From Bimuria novae-zelandiae CBS 107.79 (Eukaryota > Ascomycota > Dothideomycetes > Pleosporales > Didymosphaeriaceae), in NCBI GenBank assembly GCA_010015655.1, contig ML976663.1:434623-490843 (forward strand): a DNA stretch of 56,221 nucleotides, in the 5' to 3' direction. Under the pieces are notes generated by a model, which did no database searches, was not told the origin of the DNA, and saw only the letters and a list, made by a program, of their open reading frames with translations. Within the stretch, counting starts at the first letter, position 1, and every line of letters begins with the position of its first letter. Shown piece by piece: positions 21,008-32,685 of the stretch. The position numbers and the translations under genes were made by a program.

Positions 21008-23855
21008 TCAACGAGTCTTGAAAGGTAGGCTAAAACTCCAGTTTCCCACAGCTTCTCCCTCCGCGCCATTATCGTGCTCAATATCCATCTCATCGCCACC
21101 CTCTTCCTCCTCAGGCTCAAACTCCTCCTCATCCATCGCCTCCCTCAAGCTCTCCAGCCAAGCCTCATAATCCCCATCGAGTCCGTCCTCCACCGCCGCC
21201 GTGCCCCTCCCTAGAACCCTCCCATTCACACCCCTATGTTCCCTCGCCAACAGCGCCCTCTCCAGCACGCCCACTCTTGCATTAGCCCTATCCGCATACT
21301 TCTTCCCCTTCCCCGGCTTCTGCGCCCACCCAGAATCATCCCTGACCAACCCATTCCGCCAGCAAAACGCCAACCACTGCCTCCAATACTCATCCTTATA
21401 CAGCGCGGACGCGCTCCCCAGCACTATCAACGCCTCCTTCGCCCGTGTCAGCGCAACGTTCATTTTTCGCTGCTGGTGTATAAGGCCCAGCCCGCGCTTC
21501 ACGTCGTCTTCGACGAAGTGCTTCCCGCGCGTGCGGGTGGTTGCGATGATGACGACGCGCTTTTCCAGGCCCTGGAAAGCTTCCAAAGGCCCGACATTGA
21601 CGTCCCAGAAGGAGTATTCGTGCGAACGGAGGAGGGACCGGATGCGCTTGACCTGCGCGGCGAACGGGCTGATGATGGCGATGGTTGAGGGAATCACCTC
21701 GTCGTGCGTGATGAGGTGCTTGGCAATGTCGCAGGCGAGGCGCGCCTCGTAGGCGTTATACCAGCCACCGCCGTCGCGCTCGATGTCTTCGACGAAGGGG
21801 TGCGGGATGAAGAGGACGGGCCACTTTTTGCCTTGCCAGAGGGAGGAGTGTTGGAGAGGGGTGCTGTGCGTGGGGGCTTCGGGGAGGAGCGTGTCGTTGT
21901 AAAAGAGGGAGCTTGGGACGCTGAGGATGGCAGGGTGGGAGCGGTAGTTGCGGATGAGGTTTGTGAAGGGTGGGTAGAGGATGGGGAGCATGGTTCTGCG
22001 GAGTACGGGCGGGCCTGTGGAGGGCTTGGTGTTTGTGCGGGAGAGCGGGTGGTTTTTGTAGATAGGGCGCTCGAAGAGGCGGGCGAACAGCGACATTGAG
22101 AATTGAGGGTCGCGGGAGGCGGTTTTGGGGCCGAGTTGTTTTTCGTCCCCAGCCATGACGAAGCGCGGTTGCGGCATGCTGGTTGGATACTCTGGGGCTG
22201 GGGTGACTGCGCTGATAGCAGACAAGACATCGAGCTCGGTGCCCTGGGCTGCTTCATCTAGCAGTAGAGCGCCCCAGTGGAGTTTGGGCAGTGCTGGGAG
22301 GTTCTCCGGGTGGAAGGCTTCGAGCATGTTCTTCTCCAGAAACCACAAGTCTGTGTTTGTCAAGCGGGCTTCGACCAGGATTGCTGCATCCCTGCAGGAA
22401 GTTACGACGACGTTGAAAGCCATGAATTGCTTGAATGGAGGCAGCGTGAACATGTCGTTTTCCATATAGGTATGCTGCATAAGCGCAGCTGGCACTTCGT
22501 TATCCGCACGCCAGGGACCATTGAGGCGCAAAAGCTGGGTCTTACTAAGGTATTCTTTCAATCGGAGAGCCAACGTATCGGCAGCAGACTCAGAAGGAGC
22601 ACATATTAGGATGTGGTCAGTGACGTGGCTGTTCAGCAGTTGCATTGCCGTCTCGACAATAGTCTTCGTTTTACCTGTGCCTGGAGGCCCGGATATGAGG
22701 TATGGGAGACAGCCGTAATCGTTGATACATATAGAGTTGACAGCATGAGCTTGCTCGTAATTGACTTCAGAGTCGAAAAGTGCTCGTTGGGTGACCTTTC
22801 GCAATTGGGTCTGGACCTTGCCGTCCGTATCGACAGGGAAAAGCATGCGACGTATCCAGTCATTGTGCAAGTGATCGGAGTCACTTTCGTTGAGCTGGGT
22901 ATTCCTGTTTGTCGCCTTTTCGTCGTTGATAACGTATTCTGCCATGTCTTTTGCAAGCCGTTGGTGTTGGCTGACACTTCCAGATTGTCTCAGTAACTGT
23001 CTCTCTTTTTCGAGGGCCTGGTCCAACGCGTCATTGACGAAGACCAACGCGTCGCGACACGCGTGAATCACCCTCTTCTGCAAAGGGAACACCACATTGA
23101 CGAAGATTGGCATCGGCTTTGGCGGTGAAACTTTTGGTAGAATGAGCTCCTGCAGGCCATCAACTTTGAGGTAGACAGTCTCTTCGGCTCGATGAACACC
23201 ATAGACAGAGGCATGGTAGATCATACCAGTCCATGAATGCGAGAAATACCCGTTCTCTGGATGAATGAACTTCCCTGACTTATCGAACACGAGTTGTCTA
23301 AGCTCTATGGTATCTCCCAGTACAATGAGTGGACTGTCTTCTCTTAGCCCCGGAATCGAAAGAGAAAACAAGGCACTCTGAGTAGTTCCAGACCGAATTC
23401 TTGATACAGGAATCTTGAACAATGCAAAATCTTCGTTTTGCGCTTCACAAGCAGCAATTTCTGTTTGCCAGATTGTGGCGAAGTATTCAAGATAGTTATT
23501 GGCGCTTGGACCATCCGAAGTGAATGCTTTATCACGCGTAGGTGTTGGATAAGGAACCCGCCGAGGTAGGAAGCTGTAGGCGGCGAAAGAGCTAACGTAA
23601 GGCGGATAATCTATGTAGTGTTTCGACGGGGTCTCGCGTAAACCTCCAGGTTCTTTGTTGACTTGTTTCAGACGATCCGTGACGAATGGTTTGGCATACA
23701 CGTTGTACTTCTCCTTTTGGACTTTTTGAACTTCTTTTTGTCGTGAATACGTAGAATCCATATCTTCCAATAGATGGCTAGCCAACTTGTCTATATGAAG
23801 TGTTAGATCCTGATCCTGGAAATGAGCTTTTGGTGAATAATCGGGAGCCTCAGTG
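21008..23855 (-). CDS. UPF1/MOV10-like superfamily 1 RNA helicase, similar to SAD-3
   Basis: The frame is open from a splice acceptor (GCTAAC..TTTCAG, exon start 23855) to the stop at 21008, about 949 codons. The first in-frame ATG is at 23761, but the sequence between the acceptor and that ATG (TEAPDYSPKAHF...) looks coding, so a short upstream 5' exon that I could not fix is likely. Numbered from codon 23785, helicase motifs are: Walker A GPPGTGKT (366-373), motif II DEAAQ, GDEKQLGP, NYRSHPAI, EAFQGLEKRVV and NVALTRAKEAL. DEAAQ with the whole set places it in the UPF1-like group, closest to MOV10/SDE3. In Neurospora SAD-3 and fission yeast Hrr1, such helicases work with Argonaute in RNA silencing. 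That role is inferred here. The C-terminus is acidic (EEEFEPEEEEGGDE). Confidence 0.82.
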
Positions 23856-26740
23856 CTGAAAGGGTATCAGTTAGCCTTGCAGCCAAGTGGTCGTATTGTA
23901 GTGGCAAAACGTGCCCAAAAGATTCGAATTTCAGGCCGTCTGGAAGGCCCAGGGATCGTGCAGAATAAGTGGTGTTGCGAGAAGGGATTAGACGGAACCG
24001 GAAGAGGCAGTATTGGTGCCAAATTGTCAGTTGCCCTGCCGGCCTAGATGGGCAATACGGAGGCTGAGGTTGACCTGCAACGATCCTCGCCAGGGCAAGT
24101 GTAAATGAGAGCCAGAACAGTTTGAACTGAGCTGAGAAGTTCAAGTCGCCTGCGCGATTTTTCCATCCACATCGTATCGTGCACGCAGTCTTGGCGACGT
24201 CCAGGCAACCAGACGTTGACAGCAGCCTCGTCCCACGTCGCTGAGCGACGATCTTCTCACACCGCTTTTAACGAAAGATTGTTGCCTTTCAAATCTGCTG
24301 AGTCGTATTATTCCAGCCGCTATAGTATGCTTACAGGACGATGGAGCAGGACACAGGAGTCCAGATAAGGCTAAGGTATTAGTCCTTTTCCAATGCGAAT
24401 AGGTCGATGCAATGAACAGAGGCAGTGCGCTCGATACGTGTGAAGTCCTTAACAAATATCTGATATTAGCTAGTCTGGTTTGCTCGCCCGCTTTGATGGT
24501 GATGGTGGAGAGAAGATCGCTCTCGCAGAGCCTCCAGCCTGGAAAAGAACGCTATTATCCTGTTGTGGGTTAGTGTTCATTCCAGTTCGCTTGCCAAACC
24601 AATCGACTCGCAGCGCCGCCCCAGGGACATCAATAGTTGTCCTCAACACAAAATACCGACCACGATAGCTGGGTTCACAGCAAGAAATCGGCGATATGGG
24701 AATACGAACACCGCCAGTACCTTCGTGACCTTGCAGATGGATAGCCTAGAGAGATTCGGTAAATACTGCTGTTGCAGAGGAACGACGGGATCGCCCCAGG
24801 AACGGCTCGCCAACAACGACTCCAGGATAGACCCCAGAATGACCTGCCTTGCCATCATCCCTCCTCTCACTCGCGATCTTATATATCCACTGAGCCCTCT
24901 CTCGGCTGTTGAAACCACATCTTGCAGAGGGGCGACACAAAATTACGACACATCGAAGCGCAGGCATGCAGACCAGGGAGATACACGGTTTACATGCTCT
25001 TATTTGCCGCTTACCACATGGTGAGGAGCCCAGACATCGAGGAAGATAATGGGTGTTGTATGCATTTCTGGCCTGGTGTCTCATCACGGCCGCGTCGCTT
25101 TGGTGTTACGAATATGAGATACTGCATCGCTACAAAAATTCAAGGTCAGCGAGACTCCCACCCGAGCGTTTACTACAAGCTTGATAGGTCTTGATTTTTT
25201 CGCGCAATACACAAGCCTTCTTGGTCTTAGTTAGACTTGTACATTGTTCGTATTTGCATGTTGTTGAACAAGGTTCTACCGAGATTTCTCTATCGCTGCT
25301 GTTGTGTGCGTTAGCTATCGGCTTCTCTATGCCTCTATCTATGTTTTGAATGTAAGACCTGGATGCGAGCCTGACCTTCATCGTATGGGCGCACTTTCAA
25401 TCACCGCAAAGCATGCTCTTCAAGATGAAAAATTTATGGAAGAGGTTATGTTTGCATTTCATCCAAATGGATTGATGGCTGGGGTAGGACTCTATATTTG
25501 CTTCCCAGGGTCACGACACTATCTATCAGTGCTGATCTCACTTTCGCAGTAGCTCCTAACGCCGAGGATATGCACTGTAATTAGGTAGCAAAGCAAAACA
25601 CGCCCGAAAGACATTGAGATTGCCACGACTTTGGTCTATCAGGTACGTTTGCCTAACGACGGTGTATACGCAACTGATCCGCTACTAGCCCCACTCATTG
25701 ATTGCTTCGAATTAAATCCCGCGGCACGCATGATGCTGTTCAAACTTCGACCAGCGGCTGAGGGTGTCACAGTGCTCCAGTCATGCAGTAAACGTGCAGT
25801 TGAACCCAACGCACCATACTTAGAACTCATTGACTGGCACCGTATCCGCCCTTCAATGTCGATTCCATTCTGCTTTGATACCTCGCGGTCTCACGTTCAG
25901 TCGGTCACGTATTAGCATCGTGCAAAGACTCATGGCGTGTCGCGCTGCCAGTCGCGAGAGACGGTGAGCCACAACGCTAGCCTGCTCGAGCTCGAACACA
26001 TTAGGCTCTCCTGTCCCTATTATCTGGATGGCGCATTCCATGGCGCAGCTCACAGCGCAATCAGGATAGCCGTTCCTGCGTTTCCTAATGGCTCAGGGGG
26101 TTTCTACAGCGGTGATAGACATCACAGTACATGTGCCAGCAACTTCCCCGCAGTGGATCCTCTATAGGAGTATGATAGAGGCGCTAGCGTTGTTGTAATT
26201 CGAGTATGCAGGGGTAATAGATAGTACAGTAGACCATCTACTGGGCAGAGCTCGGTAGGTTCACGGCAAACTCCAGGCTTGGCGGCTCGGGCAGGCGAAT
26301 CCAAGCATCGTGAGGTTCTCAAAGGCTTCAGGACTGCCCAATCTGCGCTCTATTCCAGGCAACTACAGTGTTACACCAATCCGAACCCGCCTGGGCCTCC
26401 GGTCAACCTGCCAGCCTGCGTGACTGGGAACTGTACCGTGCCCCGCCCGTCCTTCACCTCATCGCGGAGCGGTCAGACTTTCAAACAGCCAGCGGTCGCT
26501 GGTTTCACGGGCCCCAGCGACCCCGCCATATTCACCGCGGTGAATCACGCACTAGCGCCGTTTGGAGGCTCTTCCGCCAGTGTCCCTGGGTATAAGAGTC
26601 CGTCCGCCCACCTGCTTCCAGATTCCCTCACTCGTTGCTTAAACACACCCCAGGCGGTCTCTAGCTTCAACCCTTCCGCCAGCTACCATATCTGTACTCT
26701 ATCCGTCCTTGAGCTCTCGACTCATCAGCAAACGCTCGTC
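23856..26740. other. Long intergenic region, 5' exon(s) of the helicase probably within its left part
   Basis: The left 500 bp should contain the upstream exon of the helicase; one candidate runs from an ATG at 24171 (MWMEKSRRRLELL...) but needs a poor donor. From 24.4 to 26.2 kb only short frames without motifs occur. The frame open from 26279 runs into the next gene, but its composition before 26741 (CT-rich, many Pro/Ser) looks like a leader rather than protein. Confidence 0.4.
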
Positions 26741-27907
26741 ATGTCTGCTCTCGACATGGCTACTTTCCCCGTCGCGGAAGCGTCGAAGACCTCGAACGTC
26801 AACATTACGCAAGGCGCTGTTCCTATGAACATGCGCGTCGAGTCTCTCCTTAACCCGTTGGACCCTTTGGTAGGTACTTCAGTTGACGAACTGTCCCCGA
26901 TGCCCGCTGCTCCTACCCCTTCCACATCCGCGACCGCGGCTGCCGCTCCTGGAGATCACGCTGTCGGCGCAACTACCTTCGACAATAATATGCAGCCACT
27001 CGAGAATGCGTCGCGGGATCGCGCAGCCTCGCCCGCGCCGTCGACTGGAGATGCTCCTTCCGCTGGAGCTGGAGCTCCCGCTTCGAATGGGTCCACCGAC
27101 ACCACGGACGCCGAGATGAATGATGAGGCCGAAGATCTCACCTATGGCGGCGCTTCGTCAGAGACAACTACTGAGTATGGTGCGGAGAATAACGGGGCGG
27201 ACAGCAAGACCCTGGCGGCGGGTGCTTTCCGTTGTATGAATGACGAATATGAGGAGTGCCGAACTGGACAGGTCAACATGGACTTGTCGCGGAAGGTCAT
27301 TTCAGACCATTTCGGTAGGAACAAGGCTTGCACGCGCCTTATCACGGACTGGCCGCTCTTCTGTCGCAAACACTACCAGCGCGCGACTTATAACCAGAAG
27401 CTGTGGCAGGCTCGTAAGATCAACCTGATCCTTCGCCAATTCGACATCATCGAAGGCCAGTTCCCCGGCACCAAGTATACGGTGGCATTCAAGAAGTCCG
27501 AAGAGCAGCGTCTCAACACTTTCTCTCGCAAGCTTGCCTCGGGCATGACGGAGGAAGATGCTGCGGCTCTAGTGGCGGCCGAGAAGGGAAAGCATTTCGA
27601 GGCTCCGGTCAACGTGCTGCGCGAGATCGAGCAGCTCAACTATTTGGGCAAGGATAAGACTAAAGCTGAGGTCGAGGGAGCTGTGAACACCATCCGAGAC
27701 ATGCTCGAGAATGAAGAGACCGATCAGGTTCCCTCAATCGAGTTCCTTCCACAGCTAAACCCTGACGGCACGCCCTACGATTCCCACAACCGCCGCCAGA
27801 CTCCCAAGATGGCTACGGCGCGCGTCTCTGTCAAGGAGGGCAAGATCACCAAGCCCGCAAAATCGTCGTCTTCGAAGTCTCCCAAGAAGAGCGTCGATAA
27901 GCTCTAG
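26741..27907 (+). CDS. Conserved fungal protein of unknown function, probably nuclear
   Basis: The single exon encodes 388 aa from ATG 26741 (MSALDMATFPVAEASK). Residues 1-165 are low-complexity Ala/Ser/Thr/Pro with acidic patches. Residues about 165-330 form a compact domain with FRCMNDEYEEC, a CTRLITDWPLFCRKHYQRATYN segment and a helical LILRQFDIIEGQFPGTKY region. The tail is basic (KITKPAKSSSSKSPKKSVDKL), like a nuclear localisation signal. The Cys/His spacing (C..C..C..C.KHYQR) could bind a metal or simply be structural. The central domain looks conserved and strongly coding, but I do not recognise a characterised family. The open frame extends upstream to 26279; 26741 was chosen because the DNA before it looks like a pyrimidine-rich leader. 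Confidence 0.75.
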   Translation: MSALDMATFPVAEASKTSNVNITQGAVPMNMRVESLLNPLDPLVGTSVDELSPMPAAPTPSTSATAAAAPGDHAVGATTFDNNMQPLENASRDRAASPAPSTGDAPSAGAGAPASNGSTDTTDAEMNDEAEDLTYGGASSETTTEYGAENNGADSKTLAAGAFRCMNDEYEECRTGQVNMDLSRKVISDHFGRNKACTRLITDWPLFCRKHYQRATYNQKLWQARKINLILRQFDIIEGQFPGTKYTVAFKKSEEQRLNTFSRKLASGMTEEDAAALVAAEKGKHFEAPVNVLREIEQLNYLGKDKTKAEVEGAVNTIRDMLENEETDQVPSIEFLPQLNPDGTPYDSHNRRQTPKMATARVSVKEGKITKPAKSSSSKSPKKSVDKL

Positions 27908-27961
27908 GTACGTCATTATCTTCGTACCGGCGACTTCTCTTGCTAACCCCATCTTCTATAG
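27908..27961 (+). other. Intron directly after the stop codon (3' UTR intron)
   Basis: GTACGT directly follows the TAG stop, a GCTAAC branch point sits near 27942, and the intron ends CTATAG, 54 nt in all. The splice signals are as good as those in coding introns of this window, so splicing in the 3' untranslated region is likely. Confidence 0.6.
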
Positions 27962-29583
27962 GTACCGAAGACAGTCGCGGTAATATCTCACGTACATTAC
28001 GTGTTCCGAACACGGATGCGATCTTCTCGACAAACATATTTTACAATTCTACATGCTATCCGCTCACGTCGCCGAACGATGTCGTACTACCATCCGGTAG
28101 ATATTAGCTGCATGCTACTAGACTCGCTCAGCAATGTGACACCAGATCCTGTCCTCGAATCATCATTATCTCACTTGCGGGCAACGGATGGTGTTTGCGG
28201 ATTTTTCTCACTTGCATTCTCGGTCGGGTGGCGGAGTCCTTAATCAACAATGATGGCGTTTCCCTTTCCCATGTTTGATACCCAGGCGGATGGATGAGGA
28301 GTTCTGCGGCTTATTGCGGCCTATTGCGGCTCTTCGGAATGGTCAAGTTTGCATTATGGTGGGAGAAGGCATTTTCGGAGCCGGAGTTACGTCTCTCCGG
28401 CATGTCCATGGACGATGGTTATGTATTCAAAGCTAAAATGATTGACTCTGTCTTTCACCAGCCACTTCAATACGTGCTTGTAATGTCCCGAGCTCCGGCC
28501 CTGTTGAGAGAGACTTGCAATGTTGCCGATTTCGGCCCCACGTGCACCCACGCCCCCACATCTTGAGATGACGTGCAGTAGCTTGCAAGCCACCCCAGGG
28601 CTGCTCCCTAAACGCGCCCTCATTCCTCACCACCTGATCGGAAGCTTGCCTCCATGCCCTTCCTATCCTCTCTACTAACACGCTGCGTCTAGCCGTATCT
28701 TCTACCTTGCCACTCATTTATATGGTCCGCCGATCGGGTTTCCAGATGGCGCCTTCCCCGGCTTCGGAGGACGTCAGGCTGCAGGCAGCCGCAGACGAGC
28801 CCAGCAGCTGGTGCCCATAGTCGGCACATTCACCTTTGGTGGCACAGTTTGTACCACGAACTCAAGCTGTCAAGGGCTCGAACAACAGAAATGCGAGCCT
28901 GCAGAAAAAGAGTGGGACGAATCACGGGACGGTGTTTTACCACACATTGAACGTGCCCGGGCCTTTGGCGGACGCGGTTCCGGTGGGTCCCCGCATGTTT
29001 GTAGCACAGACAAATCTATTCTCTTGGCAACGGACTGACGTGCACAAAGTCATGCTCTACCTACTAATCGCAGAATATTTTTCTGCGCAATTGATGTTCT
29101 GTCGTCAACGACACTGTCAGATCGTGCGGCAGACAAATCATATTCACCACGATTACGAGACCACCAACGCACATTGGAAAACCCACAGAGAAAGGAACGA
29201 ATGCTGATCGACAGAGATCCAGCGGTCTGCACAAGCGAATAATGCACGGTCTGTGGCTTGCCTCAAGAGACGGGCAAGTACTGTGAACACTACGCTTGTC
29301 CCACTCCGCTTGCCTGCTTCAGAGGCGGTGAGGAGTATCTCTGCAGCCGCCATGCCGCCATCCGCAGAGCACTGATTTCCAGTGCTGCGTGCGTGAAGAG
29401 CTGCAGTGCTTTCCTGCGTGTATATATACCTTCCGTGATTGCTGGCACAAGAGAGACATGCGAACAGAACAAGCGAGAAATTGTTGAGATCGATATCTTA
29501 TCAACACCCACTCATTTTTGCTTTGCGCCAGACCGTGGCTTCAATATTGCACTATGAATAGAGGCCTGAGACACGCGAGCAAC
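27962..29583. other. Intergenic region before the tandem paralogs
   Basis: No supported gene. The frame at 28836-29207 and its opposite-strand neighbours (28387-28717) give short translations without motifs. Nothing repeated was seen. Confidence 0.45.
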
Positions 29584-30920
29584 ATGACTCCGCGGGTAGG
29601 TCCACAAATCGTGCACCTCCAGGATTTGCCCGTGTTCTCGGCACCTTCTCCTGGGATCCGAAGGAGCTTCAAGCTAGTATCTCCCAACTCCATAATGAAT
29701 ATCGAGTCGAAGATCCATGGATATGGCCTCGGGTTACAGCAAACCACATACACGACTGTGACGGTAAACGCTACGATGGCTTGAAGCCATTGCCACCTGG
29801 CGTTGTGGCTTTCGATGGGGATGTTATGGATCGCTTCATCCATGAGACACGCTACCTGTCTACGACGTCCATCGATGTTGGGTCCTCGTGTGGTAGCCAG
29901 AAACCTCTGTACATGCATGAGGGGTTCTTCAGCTACCCTTACCACTTCAACGCAGAAGGAAAGAAGCGCAAAGAGGCGGAAATCCCACTCAAGCAGCTCC
30001 AGAAATACAAGGAGTTGAGGACAATCACCGCAACTGGGCCGAACATTTCACCACCACAACATTCCGCTCCGCCAGGCCTAACACGTTCTTCGTTTGCTAC
30101 ACCGATACCAGCACATCGGCAGACTCTGAAACAGCCAGAAACTCCGCCGGAATTCAATAGGCGACCAACTGCAATGCTTCCGCCACCCCCTGGGCCTACA
30201 CCTCCGACTCCGCCCGGTCCACTTCCTCCACCTTCTAGCTCACCCCCACCGTACAGTGCATACCCATCTCCTAGACAACAAGGGCATGATACTAGGCTGG
30301 ATGCTATTCAACAGTTGATGGACCCGGCAGATAGGCAAGTGGTCGAGAAAGCGAGAAGGCAACGGGAGGAGATCATCGCTCTCAACCAGTCCCTTGAAAC
30401 CACGCAGAACGTGGTAACCGAAAAGCGACAAAAACTAGAAGAGTCATGTCAGAATGAGCAACTTGCGAGTACCAAAGCGACCACAGAGAAGGCGCGAGCA
30501 GACCAGTTGGAGCACGACTTTCAAAAGGCGTGCCTCGCCCATGAAAGCTTGCTAAAAGCTTACGAGGAGACGGTAACAAAGCTCGAGACCGCCGAAAACC
30601 GGATGGATCAATATCGCGAGGAGGTGAAAGAACTGAAGAGCCAGGTCGACCACCTTACATCTCAGAGCGCTGAATTCCTGGGGCAACGAGACGCTGCAAA
30701 CGGCGAACTACAGCGCGTCAATCAGCAACGGAGGCTTGTGCAGGAGTTGGTATTCGAAGCCGCGGGGCCGTCCGCAAGGAAGAGGACAGCGAGCGATGCC
30801 TGCTTGGACAGTGGAGAGCGTCCTGCGATTCGAGGGATGCGTGAGAAGACCAGCTCTAGTGGGGGCTCGGTGGTGGACCTGACGGGTGACAATGAGGGGC
30901 ATGATGGAGTAGTTGGGTGA
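29584..30920 (+). pseudogene. Tandem paralog 1: unknown coiled-coil protein, one frameshift
   Basis: The start frame (MTPRVGPQIVHLQDL, ATG 29584) aligns with the start of paralog 2, but the continuing similarity (RVLGTFSWDPKEL...) is in another frame after about 29624-29631, near a CCC run. One missing base explains this. From there the frame is open to 30920. Order: N-terminal domain shared with paralog 2 (LGTFSWDPKEL, WIWPRVTANHI, PPGVVAFDGDVMDRF), a Pro-rich linker (about 30180-30270), a coiled coil (about 30330-30720, Glu/Lys/Gln-rich heptads) and a short basic patch (SARKRTASDA) near the end. Gene callers would probably start it at 29781 or later. No known family was recognised; the coiled coil suggests a self-associating protein. 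The frameshift may be real decay or an assembly error. Confidence 0.6.
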
Positions 30921-31542
30921 AGGCGTGGACGCTTGATGGGATCATTCTTTGTATTCCAATATGATGTAAACATTTACGAGCTCTCAGGTTTGGGAGCGAT
31001 GGTGCGCAGGGAATGCGAGGCGTTATTCTTTTCGGGTAACTTGTTCCCGCAGCTCTGAAGAATGTTCCTCTGCTGAGCATATAGCCTCATCTGTTCGACC
31101 TTGTGTAATTCTAAGCAAACTACCTCTGGTACTACGATGCAATGCTGTGCAGCCTATTCTTCCCCATAATGAGCAGCAGCACTATGACCCACCACACAGA
31201 GGACCTTGCTTGCGTACGACCTGGCCATTTGTTCAAAACAGCGGTGAAAGTGAGAGAATCCAGCCGCCGGGACACTGGGCCGAAGTGAGAGGCCGGGCCT
31301 AGTTCGGACGCTCACACGTAGGGAAGGAGCGCTGGAGCCTTCCGTTTGCGTGCCTGCTACAACACCGCCCAAGCTGATTGTCGCGGCTTCTTCACCGCCT
31401 CCCACTCTTTGACCGGCGACTGAAGACAAGAGTCAATTACTATCGCGAGGTATGTATTGTAACCAGGATGTGCAATGCGAAAGCTGTTTGTGCTAATCGT
31501 TCTAGTGACGGTATCTGGGAGCCGTGCCGCGCGCTACACAGA
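30921..31542. other. Region between the tandem paralogs, with a 5' UTR intron candidate
   Basis: No gene is supported. A good intron (GTATGT ... TGCTAATC ... CTAG) spans 31450-31505, shortly before the start of paralog 2, and probably lies in its 5' untranslated leader. Confidence 0.45.
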
Positions 31543-32685
31543 ATGGCTCCTTCCACCGGCTCGATCTACCTGCGCGATCTTGAAGAATATACTGGCGCCT
31601 TCTCCTGGAACCCTGACACTCTGCGCGAGAGAATTAAGATTGCCAAGCCGGACTACAAGGAGTACGACCCTGCAACCTGGCCTCGTATCTCAAAGGACAT
31701 TTTACGTCGATATGAAGGCAAAGATTATTACAGGTCTTAATCGCTGCCCCAGGGAGTCGTAGCGTTTGAAGAGGACGTCATGCGTCTGTTCAGCGACAAG
31801 TCGCCTATAAAGGCTAGTGAATACCGTTACTGGATCCCTGCGTCTTCACCTGGGAAGATGGGAAGTTTAATCAAGCGATGCTTTCAGGCGTTCCCTTTTT
31901 GGTTTGATGTGGGAGGTCGCACGGGTACGAAAGGCTATATGACTCCGTCGTCACGTGAGAAGTATATCAGGTTACTCGGTCCAAACCCGTCACCAACTGA
32001 AACGCCTAGGTACATTATTACCCCAGAAAATTCATTAAGGGACTAAATGAACTAACATTTTTACAGTGGCAATGGCGAGCAGGATGGAGAACGGAGTGAT
32101 CCTGGTGCAAGCACACGTCCCAAATCCGTTGAGGCCGCGTACCAGGACATCCTCGGAATGCTCAAAGACCACAGTCCTGATATTGAATATTTGACCCGGG
32201 AGCTTCAAAAAGCGCATGCACGGGTGACCCAAGAGTCTTTGAGGCTTGACATGGCGAATCAAGAAGTATTGTCATTGTGTGCTATCGTGTCCGACCTCAA
32301 CAAAAGGGTTGCCTCCGGAGATGCGAAGCTTACGGCAGCAGAAAAGCAGAATGAAGAAGATAAGAAGAAAGTGCTATCGGCACAAGATACGGTTCTAGCG
32401 CTGGACAAGCAGGTGAAGGCCAGCAATCGTAGGGTCTCCGAGTTGGAGCAACAGCTCACCACACGTGACGCAGAGCTTACGGCCGCGAAGACCGAGGCTG
32501 CTCAAGCCAATGGACGGCTCATGAATCTGTGGGCTAGATTGAAGAAGATGAAGGGTGCGGATGAAAAGAAGAGGAAAAGTGAGCCTGAGTCACTGGTGCT
32601 GACGGCAGAGGGTGGACCGCGGACTGCCAAACGGCCTCGTAATGGCCAGCAAGCTTATGTGGAGAGTGACGCTGGGGATAACTGA
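31543..32685 (+). pseudogene. Tandem paralog 2: unknown coiled-coil protein, one in-frame TAA
   Basis: ATG 31543 opens MAPSTGSIYLRDLEEY... and the frame runs to TAA at 31738-31740. Beyond it the same frame continues as SLPQGVVAFEEDVMRLF, matching LPPGVVAFDGDVMDRF of paralog 1 at the same spacing, so the TAA is a nonsense codon within the gene. Exon 1 ends at 32009. A 57-bp intron (GTACAT ... GAACTAAC ... TACAG) leads to exon 2 at 32067-32685. That exon encodes a long coiled coil (about 32150-32560) and a basic tail (KKRKS, AKRPRNG) resembling a nuclear localisation signal. It lacks the Pro-rich linker of paralog 1. CAA-to-TAA, a C-to-T change, would create the stop. Function unknown. Confidence 0.62.

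Noticed and set aside
26279..26740. 154-codon upstream extension of the conserved fungal gene
   Set aside because: Composition is leader-like, with no conserved segment; the ATG at 26741 fits better. A 5' exon cannot be excluded.
28836..29207. 123-aa open frame with a partly protein-like stretch (VFYHTLNVPGPLADAVPVGPR)
   Set aside because: No start context, splice sites or recognisable domain, and other frames over the same bases are equally open.
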